Shown one piece after another: positions 15,966 to 24,006 of a DNA stretch of 43,491 nucleotides. The DNA comes from an uncultured Oscillospiraceae bacterium (lineage in GTDB: Bacteria; Bacillota; Clostridia; Oscillospirales; Acutalibacteraceae), in assembly GCA_902492895.1 (NCBI GenBank), contig CABUNG010000024.1, positions 1 through 43,491 of the forward strand. The letters run 5' to 3'. Within the stretch, counting starts at the first letter, position 1. Each line of letters begins with the position of its first letter. The notes beneath the pieces were generated by a model. The model was not told the origin of the DNA and ran no database searches. It saw nothing but the letters and a program-made list of their open reading frames with translations. The position numbers were made by a program, and so were the translations under genes.

Positions 15966-15994
15966 ACTATACCGCCTCCTCCTTTGCTTGTCAA
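15966..15994 (-). promoter_or_regulatory. Sigma-A promoter of queT
   Basis: On the minus strand perfect TTGACA (15994-15989), 17-base spacer, TATAGT (15971-15966). Confidence 0.85.
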
Positions 15995-16011
15995 GGCCGC
16001 CCGCCTGATTG

Positions 16012-16052
16012 TAAAAGAGGAACGGGAACTCTTCAAGCGGAGTCCCCGTTCC
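16012..16052 (-). terminator. Terminator of the glycosyltransferase-thioesterase operon
   Basis: On the minus strand a 13-bp stem (16052-16040 with 16031-16019, one G-T pair), 8-base loop, followed by TCTTTT. It ends the three-gene operon 16083-19266. Confidence 0.75.
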
Positions 16053-16082
16053 TTCCTATCGTGTCGCTCGCTCTCGGCGACC

Positions 16083-16820
16083 CTATGTCCGCGCGAGTTG
16101 GTATAAATACGCGTTGCCTTTTTTGCCGATTCGTACAACGCACTCCAATTTATACAATAAGTTGATTCCATAACCCGCCTTTTTCGCAGACAGCCGGCCA
16201 GCCCGCCGAAGATCGGCAGTCGTAAAAACCTCCGGCAGCCCAGGAGGCAGGAGTGCGGCGAAATCGGCCGGCTTCCGCAGCCAAAGCTCGTTCCCGATAT
16301 CCGTCGGGACCCGTTCCACGCGGTGGGAGCCTCTTTTTCCGTCTCGTCCCCATCCGTCCCGGACCCTGGACTCCTCCAGGTCGAGCTCCACCAGCCGCAG
16401 CGACAGACCCGGATCGGGCAAATAAGGCAGCAGCCAATGCAGTTCGGAAAAGGCATCCCAAAAGCCCCCCTGCCGCGGCGACTTCCGCGGCGCGGCGACT
16501 TCTCCGGTGACCGGATCCAACCAAATCAGGGTCTTGCGCCGGATCACCGGCACAACAACGGTTACCGGCGTATCGGGAAGCAGGCGGGCCAGCTTCCCGC
16601 GCAGCGGGTACAAGCTGCCCGTCTGTATTTCCACCACCCGTTCTCCGTCGTAAACATCCGCAACCAGACCGCAGGGGAGCCGCACCTCATGCCGGCTTTC
16701 ATCCGGCTCCACCCAATACTTGAGCACGGCGTGGAGGCACCGTTCCGAAAGGGTGCCGATCCCGCCCTTTTCCTGCAGATGCAACAGTCCCCGCAGTTTT
16801 GCCTCTTCGAAAGCCGTCAT
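16083..16820 (-). CDS. Conserved unknown protein, nuclease-like N-terminus plus winged helix
   Basis: A soluble 245-residue protein that I recognise as a widespread but uncharacterised Clostridia family. The N-terminal half contains TLSERCLHAVLKYWVEPD (residues 23-40), then VADVYDGERVVEIQTGSLYPLRGKL, where Asp55 and Glu64-x-Gln66 on adjacent predicted strands recall the metal site of PD-(D/E)XK nucleases. The middle has IWLDPVTGEVAAPRKSP. The C-terminal 60 residues (TTADLRRAGRLSAKKAGYGI to the end) read as a winged helix-turn-helix ending GKKGNAYLYQL. A DNA-binding or DNA-processing role is an inference. ATG 16820 is used with a G-rich site upstream. Last gene of the operon. Confidence 0.7.
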   Translation of the reverse strand: MTAFEEAKLRGLLHLQEKGGIGTLSERCLHAVLKYWVEPDESRHEVRLPCGLVADVYDGERVVEIQTGSLYPLRGKLARLLPDTPVTVVVPVIRRKTLIWLDPVTGEVAAPRKSPRQGGFWDAFSELHWLLPYLPDPGLSLRLVELDLEESRVRDGWGRDGKRGSHRVERVPTDIGNELWLRKPADFAALLPPGLPEVFTTADLRRAGRLSAKKAGYGINLLYKLECVVRIGKKGNAYLYQLART

Positions 16821-16834
16821 CCCGTCCCCCCGCG

Positions 16835-17593
16835 TCAGCGAAAGCGCAGCCGGGCCGTAAAACAGCGGCCCCGGCCATGTTCCCCCGTCATCCAAAGGGC
16901 GCGGCCTTCGCCGTCTTCGGCCTCCGCCGCTCGCAGATGCAGGACATCCCCTTCCAGCGCCTCGTGTTCATACGCGAGAGAGAGTCCGGCGATCTCCCGG
17001 TTTTCCCAGCCTCCCGGAACGAAATCGCACACGATATCGGCGTAGACCGTATTGTTGAGATGGCCGTTATAATCGGTATCCGACCAGTAAACCCGCCGTT
17101 CCCCTACGTCGGTCAGCTCGACAGGCGGCTGCAGTTTCCCGGGATCGGGGCAGCCGTTCCGACGTTCGGGCTGGGAGGCGATCCCAAACTGGTCAAATAC
17201 CGACGGGCGCAGCAGGCGGTGGCTTTCCACATCCACGAGCGCGAAAGCCGACACTCCTTCCGTCAAAATGGCGCCCCGGGCGTCGAGAAGCTGGTAGCAG
17301 CGAAAGAGCTGCACCCCTTTTCCATCGCGGTGCCAAGTCCGCAACGCCGTCTCTTCCCCCAGCTCTGGAAGGCGGCGGACTTCCACCTGCAGCCGGGTCA
17401 GGACAAAAATCATCCCTCGCCGGTAAAATTCCTGGTAAGTCAGTCCGGCTTCTCCCAGATGACGTTCTCCGGCCTCCTGCTGAAACCGCAGGAGGCTGGA
17501 CAGACGAAGCCGCCGGTCCCGTCCCGCGTCAAATGACGTCACCCGGGCCGGCCAAGTATATTCGGTTTTGACTGGATACGTGTGTTCCTCCAT
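16835..17593 (-). CDS. Acyl-ACP thioesterase
   Basis: A 252-residue double-hotdog thioesterase that releases fatty acids from acyl carrier protein. The first hotdog shows VTSFDAGRDRRLRLSSLLRF and RRGMIFVLTRLQVEVRRLPE. The second contains the catalytic-type motif VYWSDTDYNGHLNNTVYADI (D-x-N-x-H-x-NN), as in plant FatA/FatB and bacterial homologues. ATG 17593 is used with AAGGAGAG 9 bases upstream. It is the middle gene of an operon: 32 bases after the glycosyltransferase and 14 bases before the unknown gene. Confidence 0.88.
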   Translation of the reverse strand: MEEHTYPVKTEYTWPARVTSFDAGRDRRLRLSSLLRFQQEAGERHLGEAGLTYQEFYRRGMIFVLTRLQVEVRRLPELGEETALRTWHRDGKGVQLFRCYQLLDARGAILTEGVSAFALVDVESHRLLRPSVFDQFGIASQPERRNGCPDPGKLQPPVELTDVGERRVYWSDTDYNGHLNNTVYADIVCDFVPGGWENREIAGLSLAYEHEALEGDVLHLRAAEAEDGEGRALWMTGEHGRGRCFTARLRFR

Positions 17594-17625
17594 AAAATAG
17601 AGCTCTCCTTGTCTTTTCCGCAGCA

Positions 17626-19266
17626 TTATCCGGGATTTTCCAAAACCGTGAAACGTTCGAACCGGGTCTGCTGATAGTCCTGATAGGCGGCCCGATCAGC
17701 CGTATCGTTCCGTACAACGGCCGCGGTTCCTTTCGGCAGAGCCTGCGGCGTTTCAAATCGATATCGTCCGTATGCTGCGACCTGTTCGAACATGGCGCCG
17801 GGATTGACGATTTTCACCGTGTCCTGGAACTCCTGCGGATCCTGCCGCGTGTAAAACAGGGTCAGGGCATACGCCCCGTTCACCTGCTGGGTCACATAAA
17901 TCGTCTCGGCCTGGGATGCGGCGGCATACGATACGGCTTCGCCGAAGGAGTCCTCGAATGCCGTTTTCATTTTTTCCTGATATGTGGTGAAATACTGGAC
18001 CTCAAACAGCAGAAACGCCGTTACATACAGCCCCGCCACCGCGGTGCGGAACAGCCTCCGGCTGCGGGCCACCTCCGCCGCTCCCAGAGCGGTGTAATAC
18101 ACAAGGGGCAGCCACAGGGCGTTGATGCGGTTGATATTGGGCCGGACCACAAAAACCAGCACCAGCGCCGCCAGCAGCCACGCATTCATCACGCATCCGA
18201 AGGCCGGACGCGTCTCTTTCCGGCCAGCCAGACAGTACAGCAGGCCGATCACGGCAAAGGGCAAGGAAAACACATACACGATCCCAAACCCGTCCATGGC
18301 GTTCCAGATCAGTCCATCGCTCTGGGTAACCGTCACCTTGGCTGCCTCGGCAAAATTCTCCGCGCTCTGCCGGATAAAATCCGCACTGAATACCGACGCC
18401 ATGGCGGACATCCGGTTGGCTGTCAGACGGGGGATCGTCATAAACGGCAGACGGATGGCCGGGAGTTCAAACGTGTTGATAAGGGCAAACAGGATCATCG
18501 GCAACGCGACCGCCATCAGGACCCCCAGCCCTGCCGCCGCTTTGAGAAGCGTCGTCTGCTTTTTGGCCACGAGGTACCCGAGCAGCGGCAAAACCAGCAG
18601 CGGCAGGAACAGATAGGAGGTCGCATATGCATAGGCCGAAAGCCCCAGAACCCCGCATCCTGCCAGGAACGGCGCCGTGCGCTTCCGTTTGAGTCCGCTG
18701 ACCAGAAGCAGGATGCCCAGCAGCACCAAATCAGGAAATAGGTTGCAGTCCAGCCCCCATCGGCTTTTCAAGATGTGCCAGGGGCAAACCGCCAGCAGCG
18801 CCAATCCGGCGAGTGCGGTTTTTTTGTCCGTCATATACAGAAGCAGCCGCCAAAACACAAACAGGGACAGACATCCCACAAGAGCCATGGGCAGGCGGAA
18901 AGCCCAAACCGTGGTTCCAAACACCGCCATAAACGGGATGCTCAGGTAAGAATACAGCACGCTTTGCCCGCTGCCCCAGGCGATAAAGTACACCGGCAGG
19001 AACTCCCCGTGCCGGTCGCGGCCGGTAGTCATCAGTGCAAAAGCATCGTATGCGGCCGAGGCCTCGTCCTGATTGAATCCCGCGGGATACTCACCCAGCG
19101 CCGTCATCCGCACGGCAAATCCGACGGCCAGCACCGCATAAACGGCCCATTCATACCGAAAGCTGGTCAGTCTCTCCCGCAGCGTCCCCTCTCCCCTGCG
19201 GACAGGCCGTATCAGCACCAGCGCGGGCAAAAGCAGGCAAAACAGGATCACCAGTACCTCTTTCAA
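17626..19266 (-). CDS. GT-C type membrane glycosyltransferase (ArnT/PMT-like)
   Basis: A 546-residue membrane protein with about twelve hydrophobic segments. After the first loop it has GEYPAGFNQDEASAAYDAF, in which the acidic DE pair matches the catalytic motif of GT-C transferases of the ArnT/PMT/GT39-like group. A soluble C-terminal domain of about 130 residues follows the last helix. Such enzymes transfer sugars from polyprenyl-phosphate donors to a surface molecule; acceptor and sugar are unknown. TTG 19266 is chosen because AGGAGG is 7 bases upstream and the protein then begins with its first hydrophobic helix. First gene of a three-gene operon with a thioesterase. Confidence 0.8.
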   Translation of the reverse strand: MKEVLVILFCLLLPALVLIRPVRRGEGTLRERLTSFRYEWAVYAVLAVGFAVRMTALGEYPAGFNQDEASAAYDAFALMTTGRDRHGEFLPVYFIAWGSGQSVLYSYLSIPFMAVFGTTVWAFRLPMALVGCLSLFVFWRLLLYMTDKKTALAGLALLAVCPWHILKSRWGLDCNLFPDLVLLGILLLVSGLKRKRTAPFLAGCGVLGLSAYAYATSYLFLPLLVLPLLGYLVAKKQTTLLKAAAGLGVLMAVALPMILFALINTFELPAIRLPFMTIPRLTANRMSAMASVFSADFIRQSAENFAEAAKVTVTQSDGLIWNAMDGFGIVYVFSLPFAVIGLLYCLAGRKETRPAFGCVMNAWLLAALVLVFVVRPNINRINALWLPLVYYTALGAAEVARSRRLFRTAVAGLYVTAFLLFEVQYFTTYQEKMKTAFEDSFGEAVSYAAASQAETIYVTQQVNGAYALTLFYTRQDPQEFQDTVKIVNPGAMFEQVAAYGRYRFETPQALPKGTAAVVRNDTADRAAYQDYQQTRFERFTVLENPG

Positions 19267-19290
19267 AGGATTCCCTCCTCTCGGCCGAGT

Positions 19291-19306
19291 TGTTTCACAT
19301 GAAACA
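19291..19306. other. parS: parS-like site (one mismatch)
   Basis: TGTTTCACATGAAACA differs from the bacterial parS consensus TGTTTCACGTGAAACA only at one of the two central bases. It lies between serS and the glycosyltransferase gene, 1.4 kb from parB. Confidence 0.7.
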
Positions 19307-19338
19307 AAGGCGGGATCCGGGCACGTTCCGGATCCCGC
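19303..19338 (-). terminator. Hairpin after serS
   Basis: A perfect 11-bp stem GCGGGATCCGG / CCGGATCCCGC (19310-19320 with 19328-19338), 7-base loop. Read on the minus strand it is followed by a weak CTTTGTTTC tract. Its foot overlaps the parS-like site. Confidence 0.6.
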
Positions 19339-19399
19339 TTTCGCTTGGCACAAAAGGCCGCGAAAGCCGTTCTGTTTCCAAACGAATTCCTCATTCTCC

Positions 19400-20686
19400 T
19401 TATTTGACCGGGCAGAGCCGGTCGGTCCCCAGGAAGGGACGCAGCACCTCCGGCACCGTGACCGAACCGTCCGCGTTCTGGAACTGTTCGACCAAAGCCG
19501 GAATCACCCGGCTGGTGGCCAGCCCCGAAGCGTTGAGGGTGTGTACGAAATGCATCTTGCCGTCCTCTCCCCGATACCGGATCGCACCCCGTCTCGCCTG
19601 ATAGGCCCGGGCATTGGAGGCCGAGCTGACCTCTTTATAAATGCCCATGCTGGGGATCCACACTTCGATATCATAGGTGCGGGCCATTGAGAACGAGCAG
19701 TCGCCGGCTGCCAGCTTGCTCAGCTGATAATGAAGCCCGAGCTTCTGAACCAGCCGTTCCGCCTTGCCGACCAGCTCTTCAAATGCGGCGTCAGAGCCGT
19801 CTTCCGTGGTATACTGCACCATTTCCACTTTATTGAACTGGTGCCCGCGGATCATGCCCCGTTCTTCCGCGCGGTAGCTTCCCGCTTCCCGGCGATAGCA
19901 GGGCGTATAGGCGATATATTTCCGCGGCAGCTCCGCCATATCCAGGATTTCTCCCCGATGGAGATTGACGAGGGCCGTCTCGGCGGTGGGGAGCATGAAC
20001 TTCTTTTCACTGCTCGTCGGATTTTCAATCCAATATACCTCATCCATGAACTTCGGGAACTGCCCCGCCACGTATCCGCAGTCGTATCCCAGCATATGAG
20101 GGGGCAGGATAAATTCATACCCGTCGGCAATGTGTTCCTGGATGAAGAAATTGAGGATCGCCCATTCCAGACGGGCGCCCCAGCCCCGGTAAACCCAGCT
20201 GCCGTTGCCGGACAGCTTGGCGCCCCGTTCATAGTCGATCAGTCCCAGGCTTTCACAGAGCTCCACATGGTTTTTCGGCTGAAAATCGAAAACCGGCTGT
20301 TCTCCGAACGGATGCAGGACGCGGTTTTCCTCTTTTCCTCCGGCAGCAAGATCGTCGTCCGGCAGATTCGGCAGGGAGAGAAGCAGGGTCTTCTGCTTGT
20401 CCTCAAGTTCCGCCAGTGCCGTATCCCCCACTTTGATTTCGGCGGAAAGCTCTTTCATCCGGGCCATCAGGGCAGTGGTATCGCCACCCTCCTTTTTGAT
20501 CTGGGGGATTTTTTTGGAATCGGCGTTCTGCTCGGCTTTCATTCCCTCCACTTTGCCTGCGAGCTGGCGGCGGCGCACGTCGATATCCAGGATTTCATCC
20601 ACCACGGCGTCGAGGTCCATGTCCCGTTTGCGTATCCCGGCCTTGACCAGATCGGGATCGCTGCGTACCAGTTTGATGTCCAGCAT
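19400..20686 (-). CDS. serS: Seryl-tRNA synthetase
   Basis: Charges tRNA-Ser (and tRNA-Sec if present). The 428-residue class II synthetase has the long N-terminal coiled-coil arm (about residues 30-105), motif 2 in YRREAGSYRAEERGMIRGHQ and motif 3 in NASGLATSRVIPALVEQF. ATG 20686 begins MLDIKLVRSDPDLV, the usual N-terminus, with GGAGA a few bases upstream. It follows parB by 56 bases on the same strand, so the two are probably cotranscribed. Confidence 0.97.
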   Translation of the reverse strand: MLDIKLVRSDPDLVKAGIRKRDMDLDAVVDEILDIDVRRRQLAGKVEGMKAEQNADSKKIPQIKKEGGDTTALMARMKELSAEIKVGDTALAELEDKQKTLLLSLPNLPDDDLAAGGKEENRVLHPFGEQPVFDFQPKNHVELCESLGLIDYERGAKLSGNGSWVYRGWGARLEWAILNFFIQEHIADGYEFILPPHMLGYDCGYVAGQFPKFMDEVYWIENPTSSEKKFMLPTAETALVNLHRGEILDMAELPRKYIAYTPCYRREAGSYRAEERGMIRGHQFNKVEMVQYTTEDGSDAAFEELVGKAERLVQKLGLHYQLSKLAAGDCSFSMARTYDIEVWIPSMGIYKEVSSASNARAYQARRGAIRYRGEDGKMHFVHTLNASGLATSRVIPALVEQFQNADGSVTVPEVLRPFLGTDRLCPVK

Positions 20687-20742
20687 GTTGATGTCTCCAT
20701 TTCCTTATGATAAGCGGGCCGTACAGCCCTTTTTTTATTACT

Positions 20743-21600
20743 TCAGCGCGGCGAGAGGTGGTTCGCCAGCTCCTGCAGATCCTCCCGGCCGTAAAACTCG
20801 ATCTGCAAAAGGCCCTTGTCCCCTTTTTGTATCACCTTGACCCGCCGGTTCATATACTCCGCCAGCGCCAATTCGACCTCCGTGAAAAACGCATCCTCCG
20901 GGAATGCGGCCGGAGCAGCCTCCGCCTTTTTCTCTTTCTTCGCGGCCTTCGCCATCTTTTCGAGCGCCCGGACCGGGAGATCGTCCTCGACCGCCGCCCG
21001 GGCCACCCGGCGCTGTTCCTCTTCGTCTTCAAACGCGAGCACCGCACGGGCATGCCCCGCGGACAGCTGGCCGGAGGCCACCAAGGAGGCCACCTCATCC
21101 GGCAGATGCAGCAAACGCAGGGCGTTGGCCACAGCCGGCCGGGATTTGTTGACTGCTTTGGCGGTCTCCTCCTGTGTCAGGCCGTAGGATTCCATGAGTG
21201 TGCGGTATCCCATGGCTTCTTCCATTGGATTCAGATCCTGCCGCTGGAGATTTTCGATCAGCGCCAACTCCGCAGCCTCCTGCTCGGTCATTTCCCGCAC
21301 CACGGCGGGAACCTCGGAAAGCCCCGCCATCCGGGAGGCGCGCCACCGCCGCTCTCCGGCGACCAGCTGGTACCCGCCGCCCGGCAGCGGCCGGACCAGA
21401 AGCGGCTGAATCACCCCATGCTGCGCAATGGAGGATGCGAGATCCGCCAGCGCGGCTTCGTCAAACTGTTTGCGGGGCTGTCCCCGGTTGGGTTCGATAT
21501 CGGCAATCGGCAGAGACACGGCGCGTCCGTCCTCTTCGACGGCGTTTTCCGCGAAAAGCGCCTCCAGTCCTTTGCCGAGCCCGCCTTTTTTTGCAGCCAT
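20743..21600 (-). CDS. parB: Chromosome partitioning protein ParB (Spo0J)
   Basis: A 285-residue CTPase clamp that loads at parS and spreads along DNA. It begins AAKKGGLGKGLEALFAE (the conserved ParA-interacting tail). The N-domain has the CTP motif GERRWRA and ENLQRQDLNPMEEA. The HTH domain has VNKSRPAVANALRLLHLP and SGQLSAGHARAVL, and a C-terminal dimerisation domain follows after a Lys/Glu/Ala-rich linker. The Arg in SRPAVAN and the Gly in SAGHARA are the parS-type specificity residues. ATG 21600 is used with AAAGGA upstream. A parS-like site lies 26 bases upstream, between parA and parB. Confidence 0.95.
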   Translation of the reverse strand: MAAKKGGLGKGLEALFAENAVEEDGRAVSLPIADIEPNRGQPRKQFDEAALADLASSIAQHGVIQPLLVRPLPGGGYQLVAGERRWRASRMAGLSEVPAVVREMTEQEAAELALIENLQRQDLNPMEEAMGYRTLMESYGLTQEETAKAVNKSRPAVANALRLLHLPDEVASLVASGQLSAGHARAVLAFEDEEEQRRVARAAVEDDLPVRALEKMAKAAKKEKKAEAAPAAFPEDAFFTEVELALAEYMNRRVKVIQKGDKGLLQIEFYGREDLQELANHLSPR

Positions 21601-21625
21601 AGATTCCGTCCTTTCCCTGTCGGAA

Positions 21626-21641
21626 TGTTCCACGTGAAACA
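21626..21641. other. parS: parS-like site (one mismatch)
   Basis: TGTTCCACGTGAAACA, one mismatch from consensus, in the 73-base gap between parA and parB. Confidence 0.8.
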
Positions 21642-21673
21642 GGTTGCCCCTCTTCCCCGCGGACTATACGGTT

Positions 21674-22435
21674 TCAGCGATGGGCCAGCAGCTCGTCCGC
21701 CAGCTGATCATACGCCTGCGCCCCCCGGGAGCCGCCGTCGTAATAGCGGATCGGTTTCCCGAAGCTGGGCGCCTCGGACAAGCGGACGCTCCGGGGCACA
21801 GGGGTGGCAAAAACCTTGCGGGGGAAAAATTTCTTGACCTCCGCCACCACCTGCTGCGTCAGGTTGAGCCGCCCATCGTACATGGTCAGCAGCACGCCTT
21901 CGAGATCCAGGGTCGCGTTGTAGAGGCGTTTGACCTGCCGGACCGTCGCCATCAGCTGGGACAGCCCTTCCAACGCATAATATTCACACTGAATCGGCAC
22001 AAGAAAGGTGTCGGCCGCGCACAGAGCGTTCAGGGTGAGAAGCCCCAGCGACGGCGGACAATCGATGAACAGATACTCGTACTTATCCCGCAGCGGGGCC
22101 AGCGCCGCCTTCAATCGCCCTTCACGGCGCGCAAGCTCCACCATTTCAATCTCGGCCCCGGCCAGCGCGATACTGGAGGGCAGAAGGTCGAGCCGGGTGA
22201 ACGCCGTGCGCCGAACCGCCTGCTCCGACGGTGCGGTGCCGATGAGAAGCTCATACGTCGTGGAGCCGGCCTGTTTTTTGTCGGAGCCGACGCCGCTCGT
22301 GGCATTCCCCTGGGGATCGATGTCCACCAGGAGGGTCCGCCGGCCCTTGGCTCCCACCGCCGCAGCCAGGTTGACGGTGGTGGTGGTTTTCCCCACACCG
22401 CCCTTTTGATTGACGACTGCAATCACTTTGCCCAA
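21674..22435 (-). CDS. parA: Chromosome partitioning ATPase ParA (Soj)
   Basis: A 253-residue deviant-Walker ATPase working with ParB and parS. The P-loop is VNQKGGVGKTTTTV (residues 8-21, with the signature Lys), followed by DIDPQGNATSGVG and the Walker B strand YLFIDCPPSLGLLTL. The start is TTG 22435, preceded by AGAGGTG 5 bases upstream; no ATG fits before the P-loop. parB follows after 73 bases containing a parS-like site. Confidence 0.96.
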   Translation of the reverse strand: MGKVIAVVNQKGGVGKTTTTVNLAAAVGAKGRRTLLVDIDPQGNATSGVGSDKKQAGSTTYELLIGTAPSEQAVRRTAFTRLDLLPSSIALAGAEIEMVELARREGRLKAALAPLRDKYEYLFIDCPPSLGLLTLNALCAADTFLVPIQCEYYALEGLSQLMATVRQVKRLYNATLDLEGVLLTMYDGRLNLTQQVVAEVKKFFPRKVFATPVPRSVRLSEAPSFGKPIRYYDGGSRGAQAYDQLADELLAHR

Positions 22436-22479
22436 ACCGGCACCTCTTTTCTGCTTGATATGGCGAACAACGTGACGTT

Positions 22480-22488
22480 ATTATAGCA
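22480..22488 (-). promoter_or_regulatory. Extended -10 element of parA
   Basis: On the minus strand TGCTATAAT, an extended -10 with a perfect hexamer, 45 bases before the TTG start. The -35 region (TTTTCC) is weak. Confidence 0.5.
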
Positions 22489-22624
22489 CAGTTTCCGGCA
22501 AGGGAAAAGGCGTTTTTCGGAATTCTTCGGATTTCATTCCAAGAATTCCATAAAGCGCTCTGCCGCATAGTCCTTTTGTCGGAGGGCATACTGATAGAAA
22601 GAAATCGAAAAGGATGTGCTGCAA

Positions 22625-22825
22625 ATGGAGAATCTGGTAAACGGCCCGGAAATCCCGATGGGTCTCGGCATGGCTCTCGCCCAAAACCGGGACGCGATGG
22701 ACCGCTTCGCTGCGATGACCCCCGCCGCCCAGCAGGCCGTTATCGAGCACACGCATCAGATCACGTCAAAAAAAGAGATGCAGGCCTACGTCGCCTCTCT
22801 GACGTCCTCGGCCGGCCGGTCATAA
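22625..22825 (+). CDS. Small conserved Clostridia protein, function unknown
   Basis: A 66-residue, mostly helical soluble protein: PEIPMGLGMALAQNRDAMDR followed by FAAMTPAAQQAVIEHTHQI and SKKEMQAYVASL. I recognise the IPMGLGMALAQN motif from a small conserved family in Ruminococcaceae and relatives; no function is known. ATG 22625 is used because AAAAGGA lies 10 bases upstream (a GTG at 22616 is too close to it). It diverges from parA and ends at the terminator/parS palindrome. Confidence 0.75.
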   Translation: MENLVNGPEIPMGLGMALAQNRDAMDRFAAMTPAAQQAVIEHTHQITSKKEMQAYVASLTSSAGRS

Positions 22826-22829
22826 AACC

Positions 22830-22867
22830 GCAGGGGCTGTTTCACGTGAAACAGCCCCTGCTCTTTT
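22830..22867. terminator. Terminator palindrome enclosing a perfect parS
   Basis: The bases 22830-22845 are the exact inverse complement of 22846-22861, a 32-bp perfect palindrome. The outer arms (GCAGGGGC / GCCCCTGC) extend the parS sequence in the middle, and a TCTTTTT tract follows on the plus strand. It lies between the convergent 66-residue protein gene and the DUF3048 gene. Confidence 0.8.
22838..22853. other. parS: Perfect parS site
   Basis: TGTTTCACGTGAAACA, identical to the bacterial consensus, about 400 bases upstream of parA. It forms the apical part of a terminator-like palindrome. Confidence 0.92.
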
Positions 22868-22889
22868 TGGATAGGATTGTTGATGCCGC

Positions 22890-23954
22890 TTACGCAACGA
22901 CCGTTTTTCCCTTGAGCTTGGTATTAACCAGACAGATATAGGTTTTGCCGGGCGCTACCTCCAGGGCTGAGCCGTCTTCCTCCTGAAGCGTGAACTTGTC
23001 CGCCGAACACGCATATTGGATCGCGCGGCTTGTCCCGCCGGTCAGCAGCAGCCCCGAGCCGGATCCCAATTTGAAGTCGCAGGTGAGCGCGTTCTCCATC
23101 ACTTTGTCCGCATAGAGCACCAGCACGTTTGCCGTTTTGATCGGCGTGCCGTCCGCCGCCTTATGGACCGTGGTGTCACCGATTTTGCCGTTTCCCTTGG
23201 TATACAGCGAGGACGCACTGTCATAAACGAAAGTCACGGCCCGGCTGTCGCTGACGTTTACCTGCAGGCTGTTCCCCACGCCGCTGCCGGTTTTCTGCCC
23301 GAATGAGAACGGCGCGGAACGGGTCGCCGTCGTGCTCATCTTGAGCTTGTCGATCCGGGCCTTCATTTTTTCGCCGCTGATCATCATGCTGTATTCCTGC
23401 CCCTTGTCCTTCCAAACCTGCTTGTCCCGCCAAAAGGTGGTGCCGTCATAGGACAGGGCGTTTATGTTATCCATTTTGATTTTCTTGAGAGTTTCCAATG
23501 CGGGTGTACTGCCGCCCGCATGCGCGTAAATGATGTCCATCGCTCGCGCAATCGTGACAAAGGGCGAACGGGCCGAACGAACCGGGCCGAGCTGAGCGGG
23601 TATCCGCTCCGCGTTGGCAAACAGGGCCAGAATCCGGGTGATGCCGCCCTCGGTCTCCGCCTCTACATACATGTCAGCCTTGTCGATACCGAACTGCGGG
23701 CGGGAAGTCGAGTTGTTGCCAATCATGATGCCGACCGGCCGGGTGCCACCTTTTGTCAGATCGTTTTCCCCGGTTAGCGGGTTGAGATTCTCGGAACTCG
23801 GCTGCGTCTGGCTCGTCTCGTCGCCGCTCGGCAGGGTCAAAACCGCACCCCCCGAGGATTCTGGCTCGCTCGATACATCGGGCGTCTTTCCACATCCGGC
23901 CAAAATCGATATCAGCAGCAAACCGGCCGCAAAACCGGACATCCATTTTTTCAT
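22890..23954 (-). CDS. DUF3048 (YerB-like) lipoprotein
   Basis: A 354-residue exported lipoprotein. It starts with MKKWMSGFAAGLLLISILAGCGK (lipobox LAGC, Cys at about residue 21), then a Ser/Glu-rich linker to residue 60, then the DUF3048 domain: NPLTGE...RPVGIMIGN, QFGIDKADMYVEAETEGGIT, RIPAQLGPVRSARSPFV. The C-terminal part (YACSADKFTLQEEDGSALEV, GKTYICLVN) belongs to the same family. Function unknown; anchored outside the membrane. AAAAGGAG precedes the ATG. Confidence 0.87.
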   Translation of the reverse strand: MKKWMSGFAAGLLLISILAGCGKTPDVSSEPESSGGAVLTLPSGDETSQTQPSSENLNPLTGENDLTKGGTRPVGIMIGNNSTSRPQFGIDKADMYVEAETEGGITRILALFANAERIPAQLGPVRSARSPFVTIARAMDIIYAHAGGSTPALETLKKIKMDNINALSYDGTTFWRDKQVWKDKGQEYSMMISGEKMKARIDKLKMSTTATRSAPFSFGQKTGSGVGNSLQVNVSDSRAVTFVYDSASSLYTKGNGKIGDTTVHKAADGTPIKTANVLVLYADKVMENALTCDFKLGSGSGLLLTGGTSRAIQYACSADKFTLQEEDGSALEVAPGKTYICLVNTKLKGKTVVA

Positions 23955-24006
23955 AGATATTCTCCTTTTGGTATAAACAATCCGTTTTATTTCTTCTCGT
24001 ATATAT

